Notes: generated by a model from the letters alone, not told the origin. A stretch of 20,082 nucleotides of DNA from Cyclobacteriaceae bacterium (GCA_009885605.1 VFKK01000272.1:1-20082); one strand, 5' to 3'; positions 7,137-15,781 are shown, numbered from the stretch's first letter. Program-made: numbers and translations.

Positions 7137-8264
7137 ATGAAAATCGGAGTAATTAAAGAAACCAAAGAATTCGAGAGGAGAGTTGCCCTGACCCCTGATG
7201 TGGTCAAGCAGTTGCTCAAAAAGGAATACGCTGTCCTGATTGAAAAAGGCGCAGGCGAATCTTCCTATTTCTCGGATAAGGATTATACAGATGCCGGCGC
7301 AAGTATTTTGTCGCAAGAGGAAGTATACTCGGGGGCAGATTTGCTGCTCAAAGTGAATGCTTTTACTACCGCAGAAATCGCAAAGATGAAGACCGGTTCG
7401 GCTTGTATATCCTACATGTATGCCTACAATCAGCCGGAAATGGTGGAGGCAATGATTGAGAAGAAGATTTCTTCTTTCTCCATGGATGCGGTACCAAGAA
7501 TCTCAAGAGCACAGAAAATGGACGCCTTGAGTTCGCAAGCCAATCTCGCAGGTTATAAATCTGTGATCTTGTCTTCCAATTACCTCGGCAAGATCTTCCC
7601 ACTGATGATGACCGCTTCTGGTACGATCACTCCTGCAAGGGTTTTGATTTTCGGAGCAGGCGTAGCAGGACTTCAGGCGATAGCTACTGCTAAGCGATTG
7701 GGGGCAATTGTAGAAGTGAGTGACGTGAGACCGGAAACCAAAGAGCAGGTTGAATCCCTTGGAGGAAGATTCCTGACAGTGGAAGGAGTTGAAGCGGTCA
7801 AAGTTGAGGGAGGATATGCGAGTGAAGTCTCTGCAGAGTTTTTGCAAAAGCAGAAGCAACTCGTTCAGGATAAAATCAAAGAAGCAGATATCGTGATCAC
7901 CACTGCTTTGGTTATGGGGAAAAAGTCTCCGATTCTCGTCACCGAGGAAATGGTCAAATCCATGAAAATGGGCTCAGTTATTCTCGATATGGCTGTGGAA
8001 ACCGGTGGTAATTGCGAAATCTCCGAAATCAACAAAACTGTGGTTAAGCATGGGGTGACCATCATCGGAGAGTCAAACCTTCCTTCGTTGCTTCCTACCA
8101 ATGCCAGCCAACTCTACGCTACCAATATCAGCACCTTGCTTTTGCATCTTTCCACCAAAGAGGGACTCAAACTCGACAGGGAAGAAGAAATAATCAAAGG
8201 TGTTTTGATCACTCACGAGGGTGAGCTAGTCCATGCATTTACAAAAAGTATCCTTCATAAATAA
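7137..8264 (+). CDS. pntAA: NAD(P) transhydrogenase alpha subunit part 1 (NAD-binding)
   Basis: A 375-residue soluble domain I of proton-translocating transhydrogenase, which passes hydride from NADH to NADP+ using the proton gradient. The start MKIGVIKETKEFERRVALTP is canonical. RISRAQKMDALSSQANLAGY (about 121-140) is the conserved RAQ loop, and FGAGVAGLQAIATAKRLGA (about 172-190) is the NAD-binding glycine motif, followed by VSDVRPE. The chain stops before the membrane helices, so the alpha subunit is split in two polypeptides as in Rhodospirillum-type operons. The next gene starts 19 bp later and supplies those helices. The RAQ loop and the quartet of membrane genes behind it argue against alanine dehydrogenase, its closest relative. 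Located in the cytosol, docked on the membrane subunits. Confidence 0.96.
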   Translation: MKIGVIKETKEFERRVALTPDVVKQLLKKEYAVLIEKGAGESSYFSDKDYTDAGASILSQEEVYSGADLLLKVNAFTTAEIAKMKTGSACISYMYAYNQPEMVEAMIEKKISSFSMDAVPRISRAQKMDALSSQANLAGYKSVILSSNYLGKIFPLMMTASGTITPARVLIFGAGVAGLQAIATAKRLGAIVEVSDVRPETKEQVESLGGRFLTVEGVEAVKVEGGYASEVSAEFLQKQKQLVQDKIKEADIVITTALVMGKKSPILVTEEMVKSMKMGSVILDMAVETGGNCEISEINKTVVKHGVTIIGESNLPSLLPTNASQLYATNISTLLLHLSTKEGLKLDREEEIIKGVLITHEGELVHAFTKSILHK

Positions 8265-8283
8265 GCCTGAAAAACCTTATAAA

Positions 8284-8571
8284 ATGTCTATAGAATCACT
8301 CATCATATTGATTTATATTCTTGTCCTGGCGAGTTATCTGGGATTTGAATTGATCGCCAAAGTGCCCCCAACACTTCACACTCCCCTGATGTCCGGCTCC
8401 AATGCCATTTCAGGAATCACCATTGTAGGAGCTTTGCTTGCCTGCAATGAACTTGGGTATACTTCACTTAGCAAATGGCTCGGAATGGCTGCACTGGTAC
8501 TTGCCACAGTAAATGTGGTTGGAGGATATGCTGTCACAGATCGGATGCTTAAAATGTTTAAGAAGAAATGA
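8284..8571 (+). CDS. pntAB: NAD(P) transhydrogenase alpha subunit part 2 (membrane)
   Basis: A 95-residue membrane protein with three helices (about residues 4-22, 38-56 and 62-84). It corresponds to the C-terminal membrane part of an unsplit PntA. The SGSNAISGITIVGALLA segment is the conserved core that contributes to proton translocation. I chose the ATG at 8284 (MSIESLIIL) because it begins directly at helix 1; an open frame extends upstream to 8233 but overlaps pntAA. The stop overlaps the pntB start in an ATGA, so translation is probably coupled, which would help balanced assembly of the complex. Confidence 0.95.
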   Translation: MSIESLIILIYILVLASYLGFELIAKVPPTLHTPLMSGSNAISGITIVGALLACNELGYTSLSKWLGMAALVLATVNVVGGYAVTDRMLKMFKKK

Positions 8572-9956
8572 CAATAGCTATACAACTCGCCTATTTGATT
8601 GCCTCGATTTTATTTATTCTGGGGATCAAATACATGAACAAAACCAAGGATGCTCGACGCGGAAACATACTTTCCGCAGTTGGAATGATGATAGCAATTC
8701 TGGCTACTTTGGTACAAATTGAGAGTGTTACCTTTGTGGAAATAATCGTCTGCATCCTCTTGGGAAGTGCTATTGGTCTTTATTATGCCTACAAGGTGGA
8801 GATGACCAAAATCCCGGAAATGGTTGCTTTATTCAACGGTTTTGGAGGTTTGGCTTCTTTTTCTGTTGCTCTTTCGGAATATTTCCTGAAATCAGGAATT
8901 GATTTACCAGAGATTGATGGCATCGCATCTACCAGTATCATACTGAGTGTGCTGATTGGTGGAGTTACTTTCACAGGTTCCATGATTGCATTCCTCAAAC
9001 TCAATGGCTCGATTTCGGGTTCCCCGATTACTTTTAAGGGTCAGCATCCGCTGAATTTACTCCTGTTGATTGCGTTTATGGTGGCGTCTGTTTTTGCGTA
9101 CATGAACCAATCCGATCCGACTTTCATGATTATTCTAATGGTGATATCATTGCTGTTGGGTATTCTGACTGTAATTCCAATTGGCGGAGCAGATATGCCG
9201 GTGGTTATTTCCCTGCTGAACTCTTACTCGGGTATGGCAGCTTGTGCGACTGGTTTTATCCTTAATAATAATGTACTGATTGTAGCAGGTTCGCTTGTCG
9301 GAGCTTCGGGGATTATCCTTACTCAGATTATGTGTAAAGCGATGAATCGATCACTTACTAATGTGCTTTTGGGAGGGTTTGGTCAGGCAGTAACATCTGC
9401 TCAGCAAGACGGGCCAGAGATCGTGGTCAAAGAAGTGGGAGTGGAAGAAGCAGCTATGTTGTTTGACTCTGCCTCTTCTGTAATTGTTGTTCCGGGATAT
9501 GGAATGGCAGTGGCCCAGGCTCAACATGTAATCCGTGAACTTATGGAACAATGTGAAAAGCGAAACATCGATTTCAAATTTGCGATTCACCCGGTTGCAG
9601 GCCGAATGCCCGGACACATGAACGTGCTTTTGGCGGAAGCGAATATTTCCTACGATAAACTGATTGAAATGGACTCCATCAACGATGAGTTTCCAAATAC
9701 AGATCTGGTTTTCATTGTTGGAGCAAATGATGTGGTGAATCCGGCTGCACGTACGAATCCTCAAAGCCCGATTTTCGGAATGCCGATCCTGAATGCTGAT
9801 AAAGCCCGAACTGTGATCGTTAGCAAGCGAAGCATGGGGAAAGGATATGCCGGAGTGGAAAACGAGCTTTTCGGCTATCCAAACTGTCTGATGCTATTCG
9901 GCGATGCCAAGCAGACCATCACCAAAGTGGTGAGCGAAATGAAAGACATGAGCTAA
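8568..9956 (+). CDS. pntB: NAD(P) transhydrogenase beta subunit
   Basis: A 462-residue subunit. The first roughly 270 residues form about eight to nine membrane helices that make up most of the proton channel. The C-terminal domain III binds NADP(H): VIVVPGYGMAVAQAQHVI, HPVAGRMPGHMNVLLAEA, VGANDVVNPAARTNP and SKRSMGKGYAGVENELF are all present and intact. Length matches PntB of other bacteria. The start overlaps the pntAB stop by 4 bp, with AAGAAG just upstream as a possible weak ribosome site. It is the last gene of the operon, followed 31 bp later by an intrinsic terminator. The complex makes NADPH for biosynthesis at the expense of proton motive force. Confidence 0.97.
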   Translation: MTIAIQLAYLIASILFILGIKYMNKTKDARRGNILSAVGMMIAILATLVQIESVTFVEIIVCILLGSAIGLYYAYKVEMTKIPEMVALFNGFGGLASFSVALSEYFLKSGIDLPEIDGIASTSIILSVLIGGVTFTGSMIAFLKLNGSISGSPITFKGQHPLNLLLLIAFMVASVFAYMNQSDPTFMIILMVISLLLGILTVIPIGGADMPVVISLLNSYSGMAACATGFILNNNVLIVAGSLVGASGIILTQIMCKAMNRSLTNVLLGGFGQAVTSAQQDGPEIVVKEVGVEEAAMLFDSASSVIVVPGYGMAVAQAQHVIRELMEQCEKRNIDFKFAIHPVAGRMPGHMNVLLAEANISYDKLIEMDSINDEFPNTDLVFIVGANDVVNPAARTNPQSPIFGMPILNADKARTVIVSKRSMGKGYAGVENELFGYPNCLMLFGDAKQTITKVVSEMKDMS

Positions 9957-9987
9957 TTCTAATTTGTAAGAGTTCAATTCTACCTCA

Positions 9988-10025
9988 AAACCCTCGTTCA
10001 GTAAATCCTGGTCGAGGGTTTTTTT
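9988..10025 (+). terminator. Intrinsic terminator of the pnt operon
   Basis: AAACCCTCG (9988-9996) pairs perfectly with CGAGGGTTT (10013-10021) around a 16-nt loop and runs into seven T (10019-10025). It lies just past the pntB stop. Confidence 0.92.
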
Positions 10026-10227
10026 GCGGATTAATTCTAACACCAATTTTTTCGCTGACACCAAAATTTATATGTCAATAGGAGTTTTAACGTGGGTTCC
10101 AGGATTTGTATTTAGGTAAATTTTACCAGAAGTTGAATGAAATGACGACTTATCGGAATTGAAATAATCAGAAATTGGTTGATTGTAAAATCTCACTTTG
10201 CAATCAAAAATATCCGACCTCGAACCT

Positions 10228-11268
10228 ATGGAAATTGGAATTGATAGTTTTGCCGCAGCAGCCCCGGCGGCCAGCGAAAGCCAGTCAGAAAACAGAAGAC
10301 AATCCTTGAATGAATTGCTCGATCGAATTGAGTATGCTGACAAAATGGGTCTTGATGTGTTCGGAATTGGGGAGCATCATCGCAAGGAATTTTTAGATTC
10401 AGCGACAGCTATTATTCTTGCTGCAGCGGCATCCCGGACAAATCGGATCAAGCTGACAAGCGCAGTTGCAGTACTCAGTGCTGCCGATCCGGTACGAGTT
10501 TTTCAGGAATATGCCACGCTGGATCTGATCTCGAATGGCCGGGCTGAGATGGTGGTTGGCAGAGGATCTTTTACGGAGGCTTTCCCCTTGTTTGGTTTGA
10601 ATCTGAAGGATTACGACAAGCTTTTTTCTGAGAAACTCGGCCTTTTATTAGCGATCCGGGATCAGGAGACCGTGACTTGGTCGGGCCAGTTTCGGCCTTC
10701 GCTCCATAATCAACCCATCTATCCAAGACCGCTTCAGGATTTCTTGCCGATTTGGCTGGGAGTAGGAGGGACGCCTGCCTCATTTGTTCGTGCCGGAATG
10801 CTTGGTTTGCCATTGATGGTTGCGGTGATCGGTGGGGAGACTCATCGATTCCGGCCTTTGATCGACTTATATCGGGAAGCGGGAGAGAAAGCAGGACATG
10901 CGCCTGAAAAACTGAAAGTTGGCTTACATTCTTTGGGATACGTGGCTGAAACTTCTGAAAATGCTGTAAATGAATATTATCCGGGCTATGCGGAAACTTT
11001 CACCCGAATCGGAAGAGAAAGAGGTTGGCCACCTGTGACAAGAAATCATTTCAACGCACAAACAGGGCCTTATGGAGCATTGATAGTCGGAAATCCGGAA
11101 GAAGTGGCGGAGAAGATTCTGCGTCACAGTGAGTCTTTGGGGGGAATTTCCAGAATTACTTTCCAAATGGATAATGCCGGACTTTCACACGAGCAGTTAA
11201 AAAATTCAATTGAACTGATTGGAACAAAAGTAGCTCCTCTGGTGAGAGAAGCTGTAAATTCAAAATAA
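10228..11268 (+). CDS. LLM class flavin-dependent oxidoreductase
   Basis: A 346-residue luciferase-like monooxygenase (bacterial luciferase TIM-barrel fold). It begins MEIGIDSFAAAAPA, and the GIGEHHRKEFLDSA segment is the conserved substrate/flavin loop. ATLDLISNGRAEMVVGRGSF is the usual LLM signature ('ld.lS.GR.e..vGrG'). PIYPRPLQDFLPIWLGVGGTP and a C-terminal GNPEEVAEKIL segment also fit. It resembles the Atu2307/SP_0267-type subfamily, judged from memory. Such enzymes use FMN or F420-like cofactors; electron donor and substrate are unknown. The ATG at 10228 was chosen over an in-frame TTG at 10198 because homologous N-termini start at this beta strand. It forms its own unit between two terminators. 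No signal peptide; cytosolic. Confidence 0.9.
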   Translation: MEIGIDSFAAAAPAASESQSENRRQSLNELLDRIEYADKMGLDVFGIGEHHRKEFLDSATAIILAAAASRTNRIKLTSAVAVLSAADPVRVFQEYATLDLISNGRAEMVVGRGSFTEAFPLFGLNLKDYDKLFSEKLGLLLAIRDQETVTWSGQFRPSLHNQPIYPRPLQDFLPIWLGVGGTPASFVRAGMLGLPLMVAVIGGETHRFRPLIDLYREAGEKAGHAPEKLKVGLHSLGYVAETSENAVNEYYPGYAETFTRIGRERGWPPVTRNHFNAQTGPYGALIVGNPEEVAEKILRHSESLGGISRITFQMDNAGLSHEQLKNSIELIGTKVAPLVREAVNSK

Positions 11269-11347
11269 GCATTCTGGACTCCATTACTCAGAACAAGTTC
11301 GTTTCTGCATCTCAGCGAAATTGATCTGATGTCCTAAAGGGGAAATA

Positions 11348-11378
11348 ACCTTCGAGTCTGGCTTGAAGGTATTTTTTT
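11348..11378 (+). terminator. Likely intrinsic terminator after the LLM gene
   Basis: ACCTTC (11348-11353) pairs with GAAGGT (11365-11370) around an 11-nt loop, followed by A and seven T (11372-11378). The stem is short, but the T-run and the position 80 bp past the stop support it. Confidence 0.7.
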
Positions 11379-11539
11379 GCCTTGGAGAGAAATGATTTCA
11401 ATCATTAAACGGCCAACAGTTTTGGACTATATTTAGCTTCCTGATTATCCAAAAAGGAAAGGCAAATCGTTTTTTCGATCCGTGTATTTGAGATCAAAAA
11501 TCCTCTTTGTGAAATTTTTAACTCAATAAACTCAACATC

Positions 11540-13675
11540 ATGCTTAAAAGAACCTCAATCCTTTTCCTCCTGTGGATCTGTGTTTCACCTCCTCTGATCG
11601 GCCAAAACCTCAAATCTCCGGATGGAAATCTAGAAATGAACTTCTTGCTTGGAGATAAAGGGACACCGATTTATCGGCTTTTTTACAAAGGAAAAGAGGT
11701 AATCAAAGACAGCAAGTTGGGGATGGATTTGAAAAACGACGAAGTTGATCTGATGACAGATTTCAAAATTGATGAGATCGAAAATTCCTCATTTGACGAA
11801 ACCTGGGAGCCTGTTTGGGGTGAGGAAAGCCAAATCAGAAATCAGTATAACGAGATGGAAGTGAATTTAAGCCAAGCTGTAACAGGTAGAAAGCTGGTGC
11901 TTCGATTTCGATTGTTTGACGATGGACTGGGCTTTCGATATGAGTTTCCAATCCAGCAAAACTTGGGGCATTTTGTCATAAAAGAAGAAAAAAGCCAGTT
12001 TGCGATGGCTGGCGATCATACTGCTTTTTGGATTCCGGGCGATTACGATACGCAGGAATACGACTACACCGAATCGAAGCTTTCCGAAATTAGAAGCCTG
12101 ATTGCGGGAGCAGTTACAGCCAATGTTTCGCAGACTTCATTTTCCCCCACTGCAGTGCAGACGTCCCTGATGCTGAAGACAGCAGAAGGCCTTTTCATCA
12201 ATTTGCATGAAGCAGCTTTGATTGATTATTCAGTGATGCATCTCAACCTGGATGATAAAAACATGGTGTTTGAGTCCTGGCTGACTCCAGATGTGAATGG
12301 GGACAAGGCCTACATGATCACTCCAAGTCAGACGCCGTGGAGAACAATCTTGGTCAGCGATGATGCAAGAGAAATCCTCGCTTCCAGGATGACTTACAAT
12401 CTGAACGAACCATCCAAAATCAAAGACCCGAACTGGATCAAGCCTATGAAATACGTGGGTGTTTGGTGGGAAATGATTACCAATAAAAGTACATGGGCCT
12501 ACACGGATGAGTTCAAATCTGTGAAGCTCGGAGAGACGGATTATACAAAAGCGAAACCGAACGGTAAGCATGGCGCCAGTACTGCCAACGTCAAAAAATA
12601 CATTGATTTTGCTGCAAAGCATGGATTTGACGGAGTTTTGGTGGAAGGTTGGAATGTGGGTTGGGAAGATTGGTTCGGCAATTCAAAGGATTATGTGTTT
12701 GATTTTGTAACCCCATATCCGGATTTTGATTTGCTGGCGGTCCGCAATTATGCCATAAGTCAGGGGGTGGAAATGATCATGCATCACGAGACTTCTTCCT
12801 CGGTTCGCAATTACGAGCGACACATGGACGAGGCATACCAATTCATGAATGACAATGGATACAATGCTGTGAAGAGCGGCTATGTAGGCGATATTCTTCC
12901 TCGCGGAGAAAATCACTACAGCCAATGGCTCGTCAATCATTACCAATATGCTTTGGAAAAAGCAGCTGATTACAAAATCATGGTGAACGCTCATGAGGCC
13001 GTTCGGCCAACCGGAATCGGAAGAACCTGGCCAAATCTGATCGGAAATGAATCAGCTCGCGGCACAGAATACCAGGCTTTTGGAGGTTCCAAACCCAATC
13101 ACGTCACCGTGCTTCCTTTCACCAGATTGATTGGTGGACCCATGGATTACACGCCGGGGATTTTTGAAATGGATGTGTTCAATGGTTCCCATGTCAACAG
13201 CACGCTGGCCAATCAGCTTGGGTTGTATGTCACAATGTACAGTCCGTTGCAAATGGCGGCAGATTTTCCTGAGAATTACGATCGCTTCCCTGATGCTTTC
13301 CAGTTTATCAAAGACGTGGCGTTGGATTGGGATGAAAGCCGCTATTTGGAAGCCGAACCTGGCGATTACGTGACGGTGGCAAGAAAAGCCAAAGGCACGA
13401 ACAATTGGTTTGTGGGAAATGTGAATGGGGAAACTGTGAGAGACTCCAAATTCACGTTCGACTTTCTGGACGAAGGAAAAACGTACATCGCTACCATCTA
13501 TGCGGATGCAAAAGACGCTCACTTCAAAACCAATCCACAAGCCTATGAGATCAGAAAAGTGCTGGTAAATAAGGAGTCAAAACTTTCCCAATTCAGCGCT
13601 CCGGGTGGAGGCTTTGCAATCAGCGTGAAAGAGGCGAAAAAGGAGGAGGCAAAAGGATTGAAGAAATTGAAATGA
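11540..13675 (+). CDS. GH97 family glycoside hydrolase (SusB-like alpha-glucosidase)
   Basis: A 711-residue secreted enzyme with a signal peptide (hydrophobic residues 6-20, cleavage near LIGQ-N). Residues about 23-280 form the N-terminal beta-sandwich, about 290-600 the TIM barrel, then a C-terminal beta domain. Barrel motifs: VLVEGWNVGWEDWFG, MIMHHETSSSVRNYERHMD with Glu417, VNAHEAVRP with Glu486, and GNESARGTEYQAF with Glu504 and Glu510. These line up, at a constant offset of 22, with Glu439, Glu508, Glu526 and Glu532 of Bacteroides SusB as I recall them: catalytic base pair, calcium ligand and general acid. This places it in the inverting, calcium-dependent group that hydrolyses alpha-glucosidic bonds from maltose-type substrates. 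It probably acts in the periplasm. A lysine/glutamate-rich tail (KEAKKEEAKGLKKLK) ends it. No SusC/D partners are present here. Confidence 0.95.
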   Translation: MLKRTSILFLLWICVSPPLIGQNLKSPDGNLEMNFLLGDKGTPIYRLFYKGKEVIKDSKLGMDLKNDEVDLMTDFKIDEIENSSFDETWEPVWGEESQIRNQYNEMEVNLSQAVTGRKLVLRFRLFDDGLGFRYEFPIQQNLGHFVIKEEKSQFAMAGDHTAFWIPGDYDTQEYDYTESKLSEIRSLIAGAVTANVSQTSFSPTAVQTSLMLKTAEGLFINLHEAALIDYSVMHLNLDDKNMVFESWLTPDVNGDKAYMITPSQTPWRTILVSDDAREILASRMTYNLNEPSKIKDPNWIKPMKYVGVWWEMITNKSTWAYTDEFKSVKLGETDYTKAKPNGKHGASTANVKKYIDFAAKHGFDGVLVEGWNVGWEDWFGNSKDYVFDFVTPYPDFDLLAVRNYAISQGVEMIMHHETSSSVRNYERHMDEAYQFMNDNGYNAVKSGYVGDILPRGENHYSQWLVNHYQYALEKAADYKIMVNAHEAVRPTGIGRTWPNLIGNESARGTEYQAFGGSKPNHVTVLPFTRLIGGPMDYTPGIFEMDVFNGSHVNSTLANQLGLYVTMYSPLQMAADFPENYDRFPDAFQFIKDVALDWDESRYLEAEPGDYVTVARKAKGTNNWFVGNVNGETVRDSKFTFDFLDEGKTYIATIYADAKDAHFKTNPQAYEIRKVLVNKESKLSQFSAPGGGFAISVKEAKKEEAKGLKKLK

Positions 13676-13715
13676 AGATTGATGGAAGACCGATGACGGA
13701 TGACCGAAGAAATCC
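13674..13715. repeat. Heptanucleotide tandem repeat (GACCGAT type)
   Basis: Six consecutive 7-bp units starting at the GH97 stop codon: GAAGATT, GATGGAA, GACCGAT, GACGGAT, GACCGAA, GAAATCC. The units GACGGAT-GACCGAA differ from GACGGAA-GACCGAA of the tract at 17310-17344 by one base, so the two tracts belong to one repeat family. The repeat lies in the 3' untranslated part of the GH97 transcript. Units are seen directly; function is unknown. Confidence 0.75.
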
Positions 13716-13807
13716 AAAATCAAACGTTCTTCTGAGTTTTCACTTTTTTAAATTAGCTAGTTGCAAGATTCGGGATATCATTCTAAAAGAATTTGATTTC
13801 AAAACAG

Positions 13808-13842
13808 AAAAGCCGTTTTCAGAATCTCTGAAAACGGCTTTT
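13808..13842. terminator. Bidirectional intrinsic terminator between GH97 and higA
   Basis: A perfect 15-bp stem, AAAAGCCGTTTTCAG (13808-13822) with CTGAAAACGGCTTTT (13828-13842), closes a 5-nt loop. The stem ends in T on both strands, so it can stop transcription from the GH97 gene (plus) and from higBA (minus). The higA stop codon is only 7 bp away. Confidence 0.93.
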
Positions 13843-13848
13843 GTTCTC

Positions 13849-14214
13849 CTAGGAAAGTAGGATCTCAGCAGGGATTTTCAACTCTTTATGGAATAGCTTG
13901 GCCAATTCAAGTGTTAAAGGTTTTCTGCGATTGAGGATGGAAGAGACGTATCCCTTGCTTCCCACTTTTCCTACCAAATCTTTATTTTTCAAACCCATTT
14001 CAGTCATTTTCAATTTTATCGCTTCAATTGGATCAGGAAAAGGAATTGGATGATGTTCATCTTCGAATTGCTTGATAAGCAAAAGAGCAACTTCTAATTT
14101 TTTGCCATCAGGAGTATCAGGAGCAATTTTTTTATCAAATTGCTCGTCCACCCAATCGAGATAGTGCTCGTACTGTTCTTCGGTTTTGATTACGCTTAAT
14201 TCCATATCAATCAT
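13849..14214 (-). CDS. higA: HigA-type antitoxin, XRE helix-turn-helix
   Basis: A 121-residue antitoxin of the HigA (COG5499-like) family. The N-terminal half (about 1-60) is acidic and helical and would neutralise the toxin. The C-terminal half is a helix-turn-helix of the XRE type: IEAIKLKM-like helix, then KNKDLVGKVGSKGYVSSILN with recognition helix, and RRKPLTLELAKLFHKELKIP. It binds DNA and typically represses its own operon; the 19-bp palindrome ahead of higB is the likely operator. Its ATG overlaps the higB stop in ATGA, so translation is coupled to the toxin, with toxin first and antitoxin second, as is usual for hig loci. A second Met at residue 4 is an alternative start. Confidence 0.92.
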   Translation of the reverse strand: MIDMELSVIKTEEQYEHYLDWVDEQFDKKIAPDTPDGKKLEVALLLIKQFEDEHHPIPFPDPIEAIKLKMTEMGLKNKDLVGKVGSKGYVSSILNRRKPLTLELAKLFHKELKIPAEILLS

Positions 14215-14519
14215 TTTTTAAATTGAATAGTAGAGACATCGATTTTATCATATTCAGAATGTGTTCCAAACCACTTGATTTGTACAGCCTTATATTCAAA
14301 AGCTATGCGTACCACAAGTCTAAATTTGTTACCCTTGATATTGAATACAACCCTGTCATCACCCACTATGCTTGCTTTTCCATAGACATCTTTGAGTTCG
14401 TTAAATGATTCAAAATCATGATCTATGAAATCATGATACCATTCAAAAAGAGCATTTTTAGCCACGGGATATTTTTCGGCATATTCTATCAAGGTCTTTC
14501 TGGCTATGATGTTAAACAC
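14211..14519 (-). CDS. higB: HigB-type toxin (mRNA interferase family)
   Basis: A 102-residue RelE-superfamily toxin of the YgjN/HigB_toxin group. It begins FNIIARKTLIEYAEKYP, contains the WYHDF and FNELKDVYGKASIVGDDRVV segments and ends with FEYKAVQIKWFGTHSEYDKID, the conserved C-terminal motif with His and Tyr near the active site. Such toxins cleave mRNA on the translating ribosome; HigA blocks this. The start is GTG at 14519; no upstream ATG is in frame. It overlaps higA by 4 bp. The gene seems intact with no disrupted motif, so the module is probably functional or recently so. It follows the CE15-like esterase gene by 53 bp on the same strand but has its own palindromic control site. Confidence 0.92.
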   Translation of the reverse strand: MFNIIARKTLIEYAEKYPVAKNALFEWYHDFIDHDFESFNELKDVYGKASIVGDDRVVFNIKGNKFRLVVRIAFEYKAVQIKWFGTHSEYDKIDVSTIQFKK

Positions 14520-14526
14520 TTATAAA

Positions 14527-14545
14527 ATTAGAAAAGTTTTCTAAT
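14527..14545. promoter_or_regulatory. Palindromic operator ahead of higBA
   Basis: ATTAGAAAA-G-TTTTCTAAT is a perfect 19-bp palindrome (9-bp arms, 1-bp centre) located 7 bp before the higB start codon. On the minus strand TAATTTTA (plus 14523-14530) overlaps its edge and matches the Bacteroidota -7 box TAnnTTTG at all but the last base. HigA proteins repress by binding such palindromes, so HigA bound here would block the core promoter. The palindrome is seen; the binding is inferred. Confidence 0.75.
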
Positions 14546-14572
14546 AGGAAACATTTTTTTTTAAAACCACTC

Positions 14573-15769
14573 TCACTTAAACTGCAACTCCACAAAATCC
14601 ACGTAATGACTCCAGTCCTCCCAAGTCAGATTATGTTCCCCTTCCCGGATATGATATCCTGCGAAGGGTTGCAAAACAGGTCCTTTTAACGATTCAAAGG
14701 CTGTCGGGAAACTCACTGCTTTCCCAAAAATCTCAGAGAAAACCCGGCTTCCAAGTTGCATCGAAAGGTATTCACCTTTTGGATCTGCCCAGCGATCTTC
14801 CCGTGCACTGGAAAAGTAAATCGCCCTGGGCGCGATGAGTGAAACCATCATATGCTGATCAAGAGGAAGTAATTCTTCCTTCCCGTTGAAGGCCTTGAAA
14901 TTATCATTAAACCAATGCGGAAAGCTGGTATTGATGACCTGGACGGTTTCTCCGAATTTCCTTTTGGACAAGGCGGCACCTCCGCATCCGGACTCATTTG
15001 GAATGGTAACTGCCCATCGGGTGTCATTTGCGGAAGCCCAGAGAGCGGCTTTTCCGGCCCTGGAATGACCCACCAATACGGCTCTTTTTTCATCGATTGA
15101 AGATTCATGGACGAAATAATCCATCGCCCGCATCGCTCCCCAGCCCCATGCTCCCAAAGTTCGCATACCGTCCGCCTGCGCAAGATGTTCAGGATAAAGG
15201 TTTCCGATCACTCCCTCAGAAAATCTGATTTTGTCATCAGGAGAGACAGTTTCCCCATGAAAGGATGCCGTGGCATATCCCCGGTCTATCAGTTCGGAAA
15301 CTGTCCAAAAATCATCTTCAACCAGTTTTTCGCTTGGATCTTTTGGTTTGTAATCAATCAGCATAAAAACCGGAAAAGGTCCCTTTCCTGATTTGGGAAG
15401 GAAGACATTCAGCCTCATGGTGTGGGTGTTTCCATTTCTGGAAACAGTAATGTCGACTTCCTTCAGAATAGCTTTATCGGGATAAGGATTCTGGCTTTCG
15501 GTCACCTCTTTGAATGTGATGGCATCAAAATCAGTCGGGATTTTTCCATAGACATTTTCTTTGAAAAGCTGTAGAATCTCGGGTCTGCGGATAGATTCCC
15601 AATCCTGAATCGTTTGAATCGATTTCCCTTTGAAACTCACGAAAGGATCTGGAAGAATTAAGTCAGGAACTTTGCTTTCATCATAATTGGCGGTATTCTG
15701 GGCCATAATACTTGGAATAGAGATCAGGGAAAATAAAAGGGAAAATAGAAAAAGAGCCGGTCGATTCAT
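14573..15769 (-). CDS. CE15-like glucuronoyl esterase (secreted alpha/beta hydrolase)
   Basis: A 398-residue secreted hydrolase with a signal peptide (residues 1-23, cleavage after IMAQ). The nucleophile motif is VLVGHSRAGKAALWA with Ser236. Then NESGCGGAALSKRKFGETV gives the acidic residue Glu259, LPLDQHMMVSLIAPR and SAREDRWADPKGEYLS are typical of bacterial CE15 enzymes, and REGEHNLTWEDW contains the catalytic His379. Fungal and bacterial CE15 enzymes cleave esters between 4-O-methyl-glucuronic acid of xylan and lignin alcohols; some bacterial members act on other uronate esters. The arginine after the nucleophile is the family's oxyanion-hole residue. It starts 12 bp after the PqaA-family stop, so both are almost surely one transcript. 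The precise substrate is unknown. Confidence 0.87.
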   Translation of the reverse strand: MNRPALFLFSLLFSLISIPSIMAQNTANYDESKVPDLILPDPFVSFKGKSIQTIQDWESIRRPEILQLFKENVYGKIPTDFDAITFKEVTESQNPYPDKAILKEVDITVSRNGNTHTMRLNVFLPKSGKGPFPVFMLIDYKPKDPSEKLVEDDFWTVSELIDRGYATASFHGETVSPDDKIRFSEGVIGNLYPEHLAQADGMRTLGAWGWGAMRAMDYFVHESSIDEKRAVLVGHSRAGKAALWASANDTRWAVTIPNESGCGGAALSKRKFGETVQVINTSFPHWFNDNFKAFNGKEELLPLDQHMMVSLIAPRAIYFSSAREDRWADPKGEYLSMQLGSRVFSEIFGKAVSFPTAFESLKGPVLQPFAGYHIREGEHNLTWEDWSHYVDFVELQFK

Positions 15770-15781
15770 TTTTTGTTAGAG

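Noticed and set aside
7137..8264. Alanine dehydrogenase as alternative for pntAA
   Set aside because: The RAQ loop and the two membrane-subunit genes directly downstream identify transhydrogenase.
10198..10227. TTG start 10 codons upstream for the LLM oxidoreductase
   Set aside because: The ATG at 10228 begins at the first conserved beta strand (MEIGIDSFA); the upstream residues look unrelated to the family.
13672..13860. 62-codon plus-strand frame overlapping the GH97 stop by 4 bp
   Set aside because: It reads through the heptanucleotide repeat and the 15-bp terminator stem and ends in higA; it has no family resemblance.
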